Shown: positions 34,007 through 43,737 of the stretch, piece after piece
How positions within the stretch are numbered: position 1 is the first letter of the stretch
Layout: each line of letters starts with the position of its first letter
Assembly: GCA_964574815.1 (NCBI GenBank)
Contig: CAZNPL010000039.1
Span: forward strand, 1 to 64,000
Direction of reading: 5' to 3'
Source of the DNA: CAZNPL01 sp964574815
GTDB taxonomy: Bacteria > Planctomycetota > Phycisphaerae > UBA1845
DNA: 64,000 bases
The notes under the pieces: model-generated
What the model saw: only the letters and a program-made list of their open reading frames with translations
What the model was told of the DNA's origin: nothing
Databases searched by the model: none
Program-made: the position numbers and the translations under genes

Positions 34007-35893
34007 ATGGCAGCAAAACCAAAAATCATCGTGGTCGGCGGCGGGCTGGGCGGCCTCTGGGCAACGATGAGAATTGTCGAGCGAGGCGCTCACGTCGATT
34101 TGTTTTCCCTCTTCCCGGTCAAGCGTTCGCACTCGTGCTGCGCCCAGGGCGGGATCAACGCCGTCCTCGACGTCAAAGGGCAGAACGACTCCGTCTGGCA
34201 GCACGTCGTCGACACCATCAAGGGCGGCGACTACCTGGCCGACCAGCCCCCGATTAAGAACCTGTGCGAAGAGGCACCTGGGGTCATACGAACCTTCGAT
34301 CGCATGGGCGTGACCTTCAGCCGCACGCCCGAGGGCATCATGGACCAGCGGCTATTCGGAGGAGTCAAGAACAAACGCACCGCCTTCGCCGGCGGCACGA
34401 CCGGTCAACAGCTTCTCTACGCCGTCGATGAGCAAGTCCGCAGCCACGAGGCGAACGGGTCCGTAACCAAGTACGAGAGCTGGGACTTCCTCTCCCTCGT
34501 TCTCGACGACAACGGCCTGTGCCGGGGAATCGTCACCATGAATCTGCGGGACATGAAGGTCGAAGCCTTCCGGGCAGACGCAGTCGTCCTGGCCACCGGC
34601 GGATTGGCGCTGATCTATGGCCGGTCCACCATGTCCAGCAACTCGACCGGCGCGCCCGCCGGCCGCGTGTACCAGCAAGGGGCCAAGTTCGCCGACGGCG
34701 AGTTCATCCAATTCCACCCCACCGGCATGCCGGGCCACGACAAGAACCGCCTCATGTCCGAAGCCTGCCGCGGCGAGGGAGGCCGCATCTGGGTTCCCCG
34801 AAAACCAGGTGACAGCCGCGACCCGCTGACCATCCCTGAGGACGAGCGATTCTATTTCCTCGAAGAGTGGTACCCCGCCTACGGCAACACCGTACCGCGA
34901 GACGTCGCGTCACGTGCCATCTGCCGGGCCGTCCGGCACATGGGCCTGGGCGTGGACGGACAGGACATCGTCTACCTCGATTTGACCCACAAACCGCGAG
35001 AGTTCCTCGAAACACGGCTCGGCGGCATCCTCGAGATGTACCGCACCTTCTTCGGAGAAGACCCCTGCGAACGCCCGATGAAGATCTTCCCATCCACGCA
35101 CTACTCGATGGGTGGTCTCTGGGTCGATTTCGAAAAGGACGGACAGAACGGCGGGATGGCCCGCATCCATCCCAAGAACCACGCCACAAGCATCACCGGA
35201 CTCTATGCGTGCGGCGAGTGTGATTTCGCCTACCACGGCGCCAACCGCCTCGGAGCCAACTCGCTGCTGAGTGCGTCGTTCAGCGGCCTCGTGGCCGGCG
35301 ACGCCGCGGTCGCCTACGTCAAGAACCTGAAAAAGAGCAACGGCGAGCTGCCGGAAAGCGGCTACAACGCCGAGCAGAAACGCCAGGCTGAAAAGAACCA
35401 AGCGCTCATGGCCCGCGACAACGGCGAGAACCCCTACACGTTGCACCGTGAACTCGGAGACTTGATGCGAGAGCATGTCTTCGTCGAACGCAGCAACGAG
35501 GGACTCGACAAGGCGCTCGACGGAATCGGCAAGCTCAAGGAACGCTCGAAGCAGATCTCCCTTGATGACAAGGGGACGCGTTTCAACCACTCACTCTCCT
35601 GGGCACGCCAGATCCAGGACATGATCGTACTGGCCGAGGTCATCACCAAATGCGCCCGCATGCGCGACGAATGCCGTGGATCGCACTACAAGGCCGAGTT
35701 CGAATTGAGAATACCCGAGGGGAAGTTCGAGGGAGACCCCGAGTACGAAGAGTACAAGGCCAAGTGGAAGGCCAACAACGAAAAGTGGCTCAAACATTCA
35801 ATCGTAACGCATTCGGAGGACGGTCCCGAGATCGAGTATAAGCCGGTGGACCTCTCCCTCCTTCCGCCGGAGAAACCGCGCGATTATCGGTAG
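34007..35893 (+). CDS. sdhA: Succinate dehydrogenase flavoprotein subunit
   Basis: 628 residues from ATG 34007. The open frame extends back through sdhC, but that part has no family similarity. It oxidises succinate to fumarate with covalent FAD. Seen are the FAD-binding IIVVGGGLGGLWATMRIVE, the FAD-linkage region KRSHSCCAQGGINAVLD with the His, the substrate site QFHPTGMPG, the catalytic-Arg region around LGANSLLSASFSGLVAG, and a C-terminal helical domain. Length and motifs fit the B. subtilis/epsilonproteobacterial type that pairs with a b558 anchor. It follows sdhC by 56 bases and precedes sdhB by 16. Confidence 0.95.
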   Translation: MAAKPKIIVVGGGLGGLWATMRIVERGAHVDLFSLFPVKRSHSCCAQGGINAVLDVKGQNDSVWQHVVDTIKGGDYLADQPPIKNLCEEAPGVIRTFDRMGVTFSRTPEGIMDQRLFGGVKNKRTAFAGGTTGQQLLYAVDEQVRSHEANGSVTKYESWDFLSLVLDDNGLCRGIVTMNLRDMKVEAFRADAVVLATGGLALIYGRSTMSSNSTGAPAGRVYQQGAKFADGEFIQFHPTGMPGHDKNRLMSEACRGEGGRIWVPRKPGDSRDPLTIPEDERFYFLEEWYPAYGNTVPRDVASRAICRAVRHMGLGVDGQDIVYLDLTHKPREFLETRLGGILEMYRTFFGEDPCERPMKIFPSTHYSMGGLWVDFEKDGQNGGMARIHPKNHATSITGLYACGECDFAYHGANRLGANSLLSASFSGLVAGDAAVAYVKNLKKSNGELPESGYNAEQKRQAEKNQALMARDNGENPYTLHRELGDLMREHVFVERSNEGLDKALDGIGKLKERSKQISLDDKGTRFNHSLSWARQIQDMIVLAEVITKCARMRDECRGSHYKAEFELRIPEGKFEGDPEYEEYKAKWKANNEKWLKHSIVTHSEDGPEIEYKPVDLSLLPPEKPRDYR

Positions 35894-35909
35894 AGCTGGA
35901 AGAAGACAC

Positions 35910-36665
35910 ATGGTTCACAACAAAGAGATTCGGTTCAGGATCAAGCGGCAGGACGGTCCCGAAAACCCTTCCTACTGGGAAGAGTTCAACATGCCGTACT
36001 CCCCCAACCACAACGTCGTCTCGGCGCTCATGTACCTGCGCGAGCACCCGATCAACGCCCGCGGCGAAAAGGTGCAGCCGGTGCTCTGGGACTCCAACTG
36101 CATGGAGGAGGTCTGCGGCGCATGTACCATGCTGATCAACAGTGTGCCCCGCCAAGCCTGCGCCGCCCTCATCGATGATTTGGAGCAGCCCATCGTCCTC
36201 GAGCCGCTCTCCAAGTTCCCGCTCATCCGCGATCTCATGGTCGACCGCCAGAAGGTCTTCGACGCACTGCTCGAGATCAAAGCTTGGGTGCCGGTGGACG
36301 GTTCCTGGGACATCCACCGCCACGCCCCGCTTATCTCCCCCGGCGTGCAGTCGATCCGCTATCTCTTCTCGCGATGCATGACCTGCGGTTGCTGCATGGA
36401 AGCCTGCCCCCAGTTTCAACAGGATTCCCGCTTCGTCGGCCCCGCGATCCTTGCCCAGGTGGATCTGCACAACTCCCACCCCACAGGCTCATACATCAAG
36501 GAAGACCGGCTCCACGCGGTCATGGGCCCCGGTGGCATCACCGACTGCGGCAACGCCCAGAACTGCATACAGGTCTGTCCCAAGCAGATCCCCCTGACCG
36601 ACGCGATCGGCCGCCTGGGCCGTCAGACCACCGCCCAGTGGCTCCGCGACCTGTTTACGAGATAA
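35910..36665 (+). CDS. sdhB: Succinate dehydrogenase iron-sulfur subunit
   Basis: 251 residues. It relays electrons from FAD to the membrane anchor through three clusters. The [2Fe-2S] ligands are in NCMEEVCGACTMLI and the following QAC. The [4Fe-4S] and [3Fe-4S] ligands are in RCMTCGCCMEACPQF and NCIQVCPKQIPL. The spacing fits a standard SdhB. Last gene of the operon; it is convergent with galE, 71 bases away. Confidence 0.95.
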   Translation: MVHNKEIRFRIKRQDGPENPSYWEEFNMPYSPNHNVVSALMYLREHPINARGEKVQPVLWDSNCMEEVCGACTMLINSVPRQACAALIDDLEQPIVLEPLSKFPLIRDLMVDRQKVFDALLEIKAWVPVDGSWDIHRHAPLISPGVQSIRYLFSRCMTCGCCMEACPQFQQDSRFVGPAILAQVDLHNSHPTGSYIKEDRLHAVMGPGGITDCGNAQNCIQVCPKQIPLTDAIGRLGRQTTAQWLRDLFTR

Positions 36666-36736
36666 CGGGCAAAAGTTCATCGTGATCTGCATGCGGTTGT
36701 GAGGTGCAGTCTGGCGCGAGGTGTCGCGCGTCACGA

Positions 36737-37738
36737 TCAGCCGGACAGACCGCTACCCTCAAAACCATCCGGGTGGCTTCGATGCCATCGCCACGCCGTC
36801 TCGATGGTGGCGCGAATGTCCGTGTACGACGGCATCCAGCCGAGCTCCGCCTTCGCCCGGGACGGTTCGGCGTACAGGTCAGGCGGATCGCCCGCCCGCC
36901 GCGGCCCTTCGACCGCCGGGATCGCATGCTTCGTCACATCCCGCGCGGCCTCGATGATCTGCCTCACGCTGGTGCCGGTTCCCGTGCCAAGGTTATAAGA
37001 ACGGAAAGAGCCCGGTTGCTGTGTTTCGATTGCCTTGAGATGCGCGGCGGCCAGATCCTCAACGTGTATATAGTCCCGCACGCACGTGCCGTCAGCCGTC
37101 GGATAATCCGTTCCAAAAACGGTGATCGATTCGCGCTGTCCCAAAGCCACCTGCAAGACCAGCGGGATCAGGTGAATCTCGGGGTCGTGATCCTCCCCGA
37201 TCGTGCCGTCCGACGCCGCCCCACATGCATTGAAGTAACGCAAGGCGCAACCGCCCAGACCCCATGCCTGGGCGCAGTCCCGCATCGCCCACTCCATCGC
37301 GAGTTTCGTGCGCCCGTAGGGGTTGATCGGCGCCTGCGGCGCGTCCTCCCGGATCGGCATCTTCTCGGGGATGCCGTAGGTGGCACACGTCGAGCTGAAC
37401 ACGAGCAATCTGACACTCGCCTCGGCCATCGCCTGCAGTAACCCTACCGTATTCCCCACGTTGTTCGCGTAGTACTTCAGCGGATCGCGCACCGACTCGT
37501 TAACGTCCAGGCTGGCCGCGAAATGCAACACCCCGTCGAACGACGCGCCCTGGAAGAGATCCCGGAGCAGGCTTGTGTCAGCCAGCTCACTGTGTACGAA
37601 CCCTGCTCGCGGATCGACCGCCTCTCGATGGCCTTGAGACAGGTTGTCCAGCACAACCACGTCGTGCCCGGCATCGCACAGCGTCCGCACGCAGTGGCTA
37701 CCGACATAGCCTGCCCCGCCCGTGACAAGTAACCTCAC
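36737..37738 (-). CDS. galE: UDP-glucose 4-epimerase
   Basis: 333 residues, GTG start at 37738. It interconverts UDP-glucose and UDP-galactose, giving activated galactose for surface glycans. The extended SDR features are present: RLLVTGGAGYVGSHCVRTL at the N-terminus, LDNLSQGH, FAASLDVNESVRDP, FSSTCATYG, the catalytic YGRTK pair, and the galE-type CVRDYIHVEDLA and YNLGTGTGTSV. The length is normal. It is transcribed alone, toward the sdh operon. Confidence 0.92.
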   Translation of the reverse strand: MRLLVTGGAGYVGSHCVRTLCDAGHDVVVLDNLSQGHREAVDPRAGFVHSELADTSLLRDLFQGASFDGVLHFAASLDVNESVRDPLKYYANNVGNTVGLLQAMAEASVRLLVFSSTCATYGIPEKMPIREDAPQAPINPYGRTKLAMEWAMRDCAQAWGLGGCALRYFNACGAASDGTIGEDHDPEIHLIPLVLQVALGQRESITVFGTDYPTADGTCVRDYIHVEDLAAAHLKAIETQQPGSFRSYNLGTGTGTSVRQIIEAARDVTKHAIPAVEGPRRAGDPPDLYAEPSRAKAELGWMPSYTDIRATIETAWRWHRSHPDGFEGSGLSG

Positions 37739-38172
37739 GCTCCGCCCGCCTTTCCTGACGAAAAGCCGTGTTCACGTTTCGCCAATGCACACGCCGTCGA
37801 TGCGCCATCTAGCCATCCCACGCGAGCGCCGTCAAGGAACAAAACGATCCTTGCCCGAACTACGGCGATTTTGCACCCCCTCATGTGTCGAATCGGCGTC
37901 GGCATGCGGGGTGCGTGACAGAATCGGTGGGCAGCAGCGATTGCCGCATGACGCATTAAGGGAGGGCGAGGCTCCTGCCGGGCCGCAACCGCTACTACAA
38001 ACCACAAGGCTCGCCTCCCAGAGGTCCCGCCCAAACTGTCACGGACCCGGCACGCGGCGCCAGGAAATCGTGCTCTTGCGACGAGGCTGTTGTTGCGTAA
38101 TGATACCGGAACCCTAGTGCCGGTCTGTGCGTCGCGCACCAGTTCGTGCCACATCCCAGGAGGACGAAAACG
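37739..38172. other. Intergenic region upstream of the Cys-rich surface protein
   Basis: 434 bases, divergent between galE and the dockerin-like protein gene. It holds a REP-like inverted repeat (37960-38019, separate entry). The short frames here, one reading REGEAPAGP, are the kind of spurious translation such repeats give in planctomycete genomes. Confidence 0.5.
37960..38019. repeat. REP-like imperfect inverted repeat
   Basis: GGGAGGGCGAGGC at 37960-37972 and GGCTCGCCTCCC at 38008-38019 can pair, with one bulge and about 35 bases between them. The first arm with GCTCCTGCCGGGCC beside it resembles a GC-rich palindromic repeat family that is frequent between planctomycete genes. Confidence 0.45.
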
Positions 38173-39729
38173 ATGACCGCTTTCACGCCGCGGATTCTGC
38201 TCATTCTTTCCCTGCTCGCGATTCTTTGTCGCCCCCTCGTCGCCCAATCATGCCCCTGCGACGGCGACGTGAACCAAGACGGAATTGTCAATGTTAACGA
38301 CTGGATATGCATCCAGGACTGCAAGGGTGGAGATTGTTCCTGCTGTCTCGTCTCCTGCGACATCAACTGCGATGGCGTCGTCGACGACCAGGACGCCGGG
38401 GAAGACCCGCTCAACGAGGACAGCGCCTGGCGGTGCCTGTTCATTGGTTTGCCGCCTGCAACCTGTTGTCCGGGACCGACCGGCGCATGCTGCGATCTGT
38501 CCACCGGCGTCTGCCAGGATGGCGTCGTCGAAATCGACTGCACCGGGGTCGATCTCGTCTGGTCTGAGGGCTTGGTGTGCTCGCAGGTATCATGCCCCGC
38601 CCCTCCAACCGGAGCGTGCTGCTACCTGGGCAACGGCATGTGCCAGGACGGCGTTGTTGAGGCGGACTGCTTGGGGGCGGACTATGTCTGGACCTCGGAC
38701 GCTCCTTGCAGCGCGGTCGAGTGTTCAGTCCCGCCGCAGGACCCCTGCCCATGCGACGGCGACGTCAACGACGACGGCTTCGTGAACGTCATTGATTCAG
38801 TCTGCATCCAGGACTGCAAGGCCGGTGATTGTTCCTGCTGTCCGGTCACCTGTGATATCAACTGCGACGGCGTCGTGGACGACCGGGACGCCGGAGACGA
38901 TCCCCTGAACGACGACAGCGTGTGGTACTGTCTGTTTATCGGTTCGCCGGTTGAGGTCTGCTGTGCGCCGACGGGCGCCTGTTGTGACTTGACCACGGGC
39001 GTCTGTGAAGAGGGTGTGATCGAATCCGAGTGCACGGGAACCGACTTCGAGTGGTCGGAGGGGCTGACCTGTGCCGAAGTCACATGCTCGTTGCCTCCGT
39101 CGGGGGCCTGCTGCAATCTGGCCACTGGAAACTGCGAGGACTTCGTGCTGGAAGGCGATTGCACAGGCGCCGATTTCATTTGGTCCGAGGGCTTGACGTG
39201 CTCGCAGGTCTCCTGTCCGGCCCCGCCCGCCGGAGCCTGCTGTTACCTCGGTAACGGCGTTTGCCGGGACGACGTGATCGAGGCGAACTGCGCGGGCGGC
39301 GACCACATCTGGACGCAGGGAGGCCTTTGCAGCGAGATCGAGTGCTCGGTTCCACCGCAGGACCCGTGCCCGTGCGATGGCGACGTCAATGACGACGGCG
39401 CCGTCAATGTTCACGATTGGCTCTGCATTCAGGAATGCAAGGCCGGTGATTGCTCCTGCTGCCCGGTCACCTGCGACATCAACTGCAGCGGCACCGTGGA
39501 CAGCGAAGACGCGGGCGATGAGGATCCCCGTTACGAGAACACGGCGTGGTCCTGCCTGTTCCGAGGCGCCGCGCCGAGTTTCTGTTGCCCTGAAGACGGC
39601 GGCGTGATTGCCGCAAGTAACGGACCCTACGTTCCTTCAACAAGTGCGTGGGGCCTGATTGTTGCCACGCTTGTCAGTCTCGTGGCGGGTACTCTGGTCC
39701 TTCGGAGTCGTTGGCTCGCGCACCCCTAG
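38173..39729 (+). CDS. Cys-rich surface protein with three dockerin-like modules and sorting tail
   Basis: 518 residues from ATG 38173, with AGGAGG 9 bases upstream and a signal peptide (ILLILSLLAILCRPLVAQ). Three modules of about 70 residues begin CPCDGDVN and carry paired Ca loops (DVNQDGIVNVND, DINCDGVVDDQD) with CKAGDCSCCPVTC. Between them lie five shorter units of the form GACC-L-x-x-G-x-C...WSEGLTC...VSC. The C-terminus, VPSTSAWGLIVATLVSLVAG then RSRW, is an IPTL-like sorting signal, so the protein is probably cut and attached at the surface. Dozens of Cys suggest many disulfides. Function unknown. Confidence 0.8.
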   Translation: MTAFTPRILLILSLLAILCRPLVAQSCPCDGDVNQDGIVNVNDWICIQDCKGGDCSCCLVSCDINCDGVVDDQDAGEDPLNEDSAWRCLFIGLPPATCCPGPTGACCDLSTGVCQDGVVEIDCTGVDLVWSEGLVCSQVSCPAPPTGACCYLGNGMCQDGVVEADCLGADYVWTSDAPCSAVECSVPPQDPCPCDGDVNDDGFVNVIDSVCIQDCKAGDCSCCPVTCDINCDGVVDDRDAGDDPLNDDSVWYCLFIGSPVEVCCAPTGACCDLTTGVCEEGVIESECTGTDFEWSEGLTCAEVTCSLPPSGACCNLATGNCEDFVLEGDCTGADFIWSEGLTCSQVSCPAPPAGACCYLGNGVCRDDVIEANCAGGDHIWTQGGLCSEIECSVPPQDPCPCDGDVNDDGAVNVHDWLCIQECKAGDCSCCPVTCDINCSGTVDSEDAGDEDPRYENTAWSCLFRGAAPSFCCPEDGGVIAASNGPYVPSTSAWGLIVATLVSLVAGTLVLRSRWLAHP

Positions 39730-40155
39730 CATTCTTGCTGGTGGCGTCACCTCGCAACGCGGATGCACGAGCTCCGCGTGCTCTACTGGCGTAGTGCCGG
39801 CAGCCGCGCGCCGTAACCTCCCTGCTCGAACATCGCCGCACCGCCCACCGCAAGGCGCCCGCAGTCCAAAGCTGCCGACCCCATGATGGAGCCCGATCAG
39901 CGCGAGTCGTCATGTCAGTACCCGGATTTGGCTGTCGCTCTGGACAAGAGACCCGTGCGGGTGTATCGGAAAGAAAGGGCATCAGCCTTCCTGCGACGTG
40001 GGTGGTGCCATCGCGAGACCGAAGACGTCTTTTCTGTTGCTCCGCCATGGATGTTCAGAAAGACGACTCAGCTTGCTTAAAGGACGTGCCGCCGCCGCGG
40101 ACCCGGCGAACGTGCGTGCACGACGCGCAGCACACTTGGAGCCCGTACGATTCCG
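39730..40155. other. Intergenic region
   Basis: 426 bases between the Cys-rich protein gene and the SulP gene, both on the plus strand. Short frames exist on both strands, but none has a ribosome-binding site or recognisable content. I see no structured element. Confidence 0.45.
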
Positions 40156-43100
40156 ATGTCCTTTCTCAGGCGGATCTTCCCATTTCTGAGCTGGTTTGAG
40201 GCGTACGACTTGGCCGTGCTCCGCGCCGACTTCGTCGCTGGCCTGACGGTGGCACTGGTCCTGGTGCCTCAATCGATGGCCTATGCTCAGTTGGCCGGCC
40301 TCCCACCCTACTACGGTCTATACGCCGCCTTCCTGCCCCCGCTTGTCGCCAGCCTCTTTGGATCCAGCCGGCAGCTGGCCACCGGCCCCGTCGCTGTGGT
40401 CTCGTTGATGACCTCGGCTACGCTCGAGCCGCTGGCCACAGCCGGGAGCGAATCGTTCATTGCGTACGCCCTCCTTCTGGCCCTCCTGGTGGGGCTGTTT
40501 CAGTTCGCCCTGGGCGCCCTGAGACTTGGCGTCGTGATCAACTTCTTGTCGCATCCGGTTGTCAACGGCTTTACCAATGCCGCCGCCTTGATCATCGCCA
40601 CGTCGCAGCTATCCAAGATCGTCGGCGTGCATGTCGACAAGGCCCCCCATCATTACGAAACCATCTTCCGTGTCATCAGGGCCGCGTTTCATTACACCCA
40701 CTGGCCAACCGTGGGGATGGCCGCAGTCTCGTTTGCCATTCTGATCGTACTGAAGCGTGTAAGTCCACGAATCCCCAACGTTCTCATCGCGGTGGTGGTG
40801 ACCACCTTCGTGTCGTGGGCGGTCGGCTTTCAGAGGAATGAGACCATTGACATCCGCCAGTTCGCCTCCGCGCAGGTGAGGGAGCAAATTCGGCGATTCA
40901 ACGAGGCAATCGAGGCCAAGAAGGCCCTGGAGACCTCGCTGATTGAAAGCAGGACAACCTGGGCTGAACTGGAAGACGAGGGTTCCCCCGGTCTCTGCCT
41001 GCGCTGTCACGGCATGCGCGAGCTCAGCGATTTCGCGGAGGAAAGTGACCCACATGAACGCCCGGCCGACCTTTCGGATGCGGTTCTCCTGCTCCATTCG
41101 ACGGCCGGATTCATCGACGAGCACATCAAGGAGCTCAAACATTCGATCTCCGAGTACCGTGAGACGCTGCGGAGCAGGCTCTTCGTGAGGACAGAGGAAC
41201 CCGCCGCCGGACCGCGATTCTACTCCCGTGATGAGGCTCCCGAAAAGACTGCTATGGAGGGAGGTACGTGGCGTATCAAGGTTGGCAACAGCCCCCTGGA
41301 TCCTGAAAGCATCGCCATGACCGGCGGGGGCGCGGTGGTAGGCAGAATACCGGAAGGTCTGCCGGCTTTCCGAGTGCCTCAGGTGAATTGGAACATCGCG
41401 CTCCAGCTCCTCGTTCCCGCCATGGTCATCTCCCTGCTCGGTTTCATGGAAGCAATTTCAATCGCCAAGAGCATGGCGGCCCGGACACATCAGAAGCTGG
41501 ACGCTAATCAGGAGCTCATCGGCCAGGGACTGGCTAACATCGTGGGATGTATGGGGCAGAGCTACGCGGTTTCGGGTTCCTTTTCTCGATCCGCGGTCAA
41601 CCTGCAAGCCGGCGCGCAGACCGGTATGTCCAACGTCTTTTGCAGCGGCGTTGTGATGGTCGTGCTGCTCTTCTTCTGCAGGACGCTTTACCATTTGCCC
41701 CAGGCAGTTCTCGCCTCGATCATCATGATGGCCGTGGTCGGTTTACTCAACGTCAAGGGCACGATCCATGCGTGGCGCGCCAACCGGTTCGACGGCGCTG
41801 TTTCGGTCATCGCTTTCACGGGGACCCTCGTGTTCGCGCCGCATCTCGAGTGGGGTATCCTCATAGGCGTTGCGTTGTCAATCGGAGCATACCTGTATCG
41901 CAGCATGCGCCCGGAGATCGTCGAACTGGCCCCGCGTCTCGACGGTGCGATGCGGGACGCCAAACGCCTCGGCTTGAAGAAGTGTCGCTACATTTCAGTG
42001 GTGAGCTTCCAGGGACCGTTGAATTTCGCCAGCACGAACTACCTGGAGGGTGAGATCCTCAATCGGGTCGCGGAATCGCCGGAACTCAGGCATCTCCACG
42101 TCGCCGGCGAAGGGATAAGCGAAATCGACGCCTCGGGTGAGGAAACCCTGAGACACCTGGTCAACAATCTTCGCGCCGCCGGGTATGCAGTATCATTCTC
42201 CGGAATGTCAGAACGGGTCCTCGACGTGTTGAGACGCTCCCGTCTTTACGGCGAGATCGGCGAAGAGAATTTCTACGGCACGCAGAGCCAGGCCATCGCC
42301 ATGACGTACGCCTCGGCTCACGAGGGTACGGACGAGCGCGACTGTCCGTACCTCCGGGCCATGCCACCCATCGTAGAGTTGTCGTTGCATCCGGATGGCT
42401 CGCTCCGTAACGCGGAACGCCACGGCTTGAGAAAATGTCGCCATATTGCGGTGCTTCGCTTCGATGCCCCGCTCAGCTTCGCAAATACCGCCTTCCTGCA
42501 GCATGAAATACTGAGAGGCCTCGCCGACCGCCCGGCCCTGCGGCAGGTCGTGCTTGCATCTCACGGCATCAGCGACATCGATGATTCGGGCGCACAGAAA
42601 CTGGGCGATCTGGTGCAGAAACTCCGGGCCGACGGCTATGCCGTCTCCTTCAGCGGCCTTAAAGAGGAGGTCGTGGACGTTCTCGATCGGAATCGCACCA
42701 CCGGGGTCTTGGGCGCCGAAAACATGTACCCGACTCAGCCGATGGCGATCGCAGCGATTTACGCGCAGGCTCACGGAGGGTCGTCGGAAGAGGACTGCCC
42801 CTTACGGAGCCTTGCACCCCGCTTGACCGAGCTCTCGTTGGACGACGACGGCGTTCTCCGTGACGCGGCCCAGCGTAACCTCAGACTATGCAACCATATC
42901 GCCCTGCTTCGATTCGATGGTCCACTGGCGCTTCGCAACAGAAAAGCGATCCAATCCGAATTCATTCAGTGGGCAAAAACGCGCCCCAGCGTTCGGAATG
43001 TGGTGTTTCTCGCCGACAGGCTTGATAAGCTCGACGCCAACGAACAGAGAAACCTTATCGCGCTCGTCAAGGAAGTTCGTGAGGCCGGCTATCGCGTCGT

Positions 43101-43737
43101 ATTGGCCAATCTCAGCGACCAGGCCTTTGAAGATCTCGCCACCAGCAAACTCGCCGATCTGATCGGACCGAACAGCACCTACCCGACGGACACCCTGGCC
43201 ATCGCCGCCATCATGCTGGACGCCCACGCCCATGACCCCGACGAAGATTGCCCGCTGCAGGACCTGCTGCCGCGGCTTACTGAATTGTCGTTGCACGAGG
43301 ATGGTTCGTTGAGGGATGCTCATCGATATGGGCTGGCGCTGTGTCGGCGGATAGCAGTCGTCCGCTTCGAAGGCCCACTCAATTTCGCGACGATCGGCTA
43401 CTTCGAAAAGAAGCTTCGACAAGTACTGGAGCGTCGCCCCTCGGTCACGCACATCCTTGTCGCCGGGGATACATTGGCCGGAATCGATACGCTGGCAGCG
43501 GAGGAGTTCCATCGCCTCTCCGCGCAACTGCGGCATGAGGGATATTCGATATACCTGAGCGGACTTAAGGATGACGACGTGGAAGTCCTGGGCATTGCCG
43601 ATCAGAGCGGGTCCAATGGCGTAAATGGTGTTTTCCCCACTCAAGCGGTTGCGATAGAAAGAATCTATGCCGAAGCACATCGAGACTCGGACGAAGACCT
43701 GTGCCCCTTGCGCAAGGTCGTACGCTACGAACCGTGA
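40156..43737 (+). CDS. Giant SulP anion transporter: CXXCH insertion and four STAS-like domains
   Basis: 1193 residues; SulP proteins are usually 500-750. Residues 1-225 and 405-585 make the transporter (ADFVAGLTVALVLVPQSMAYA, GVVINFLSHPVVNGFT, GFMEAISIAKSMA, the GCMGQSYAVSGSFSRSAVN anion site). Residues about 226-400 are an insertion between the likely TM7 and TM8, predicted outside the membrane. It has coiled-coil-like helices and a CLRCH heme-c motif at 281-285. After TM14 come four STAS-like repeats of about 150 residues (587-726, 736-877, 887-1027, 1037-1177). Repeat 1 keeps DASG and repeat 2 DDSG; repeats 3 and 4 have lost it. It probably carries sulfate, bicarbonate or a similar anion. 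Confidence 0.85.
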   Translation: MSFLRRIFPFLSWFEAYDLAVLRADFVAGLTVALVLVPQSMAYAQLAGLPPYYGLYAAFLPPLVASLFGSSRQLATGPVAVVSLMTSATLEPLATAGSESFIAYALLLALLVGLFQFALGALRLGVVINFLSHPVVNGFTNAAALIIATSQLSKIVGVHVDKAPHHYETIFRVIRAAFHYTHWPTVGMAAVSFAILIVLKRVSPRIPNVLIAVVVTTFVSWAVGFQRNETIDIRQFASAQVREQIRRFNEAIEAKKALETSLIESRTTWAELEDEGSPGLCLRCHGMRELSDFAEESDPHERPADLSDAVLLLHSTAGFIDEHIKELKHSISEYRETLRSRLFVRTEEPAAGPRFYSRDEAPEKTAMEGGTWRIKVGNSPLDPESIAMTGGGAVVGRIPEGLPAFRVPQVNWNIALQLLVPAMVISLLGFMEAISIAKSMAARTHQKLDANQELIGQGLANIVGCMGQSYAVSGSFSRSAVNLQAGAQTGMSNVFCSGVVMVVLLFFCRTLYHLPQAVLASIIMMAVVGLLNVKGTIHAWRANRFDGAVSVIAFTGTLVFAPHLEWGILIGVALSIGAYLYRSMRPEIVELAPRLDGAMRDAKRLGLKKCRYISVVSFQGPLNFASTNYLEGEILNRVAESPELRHLHVAGEGISEIDASGEETLRHLVNNLRAAGYAVSFSGMSERVLDVLRRSRLYGEIGEENFYGTQSQAIAMTYASAHEGTDERDCPYLRAMPPIVELSLHPDGSLRNAERHGLRKCRHIAVLRFDAPLSFANTAFLQHEILRGLADRPALRQVVLASHGISDIDDSGAQKLGDLVQKLRADGYAVSFSGLKEEVVDVLDRNRTTGVLGAENMYPTQPMAIAAIYAQAHGGSSEEDCPLRSLAPRLTELSLDDDGVLRDAAQRNLRLCNHIALLRFDGPLALRNRKAIQSEFIQWAKTRPSVRNVVFLADRLDKLDANEQRNLIALVKEVREAGYRVVLANLSDQAFEDLATSKLADLIGPNSTYPTDTLAIAAIMLDAHAHDPDEDCPLQDLLPRLTELSLHEDGSLRDAHRYGLALCRRIAVVRFEGPLNFATIGYFEKKLRQVLERRPSVTHILVAGDTLAGIDTLAAEEFHRLSAQLRHEGYSIYLSGLKDDDVEVLGIADQSGSNGVNGVFPTQAVAIERIYAEAHRDSDEDLCPLRKVVRYEP

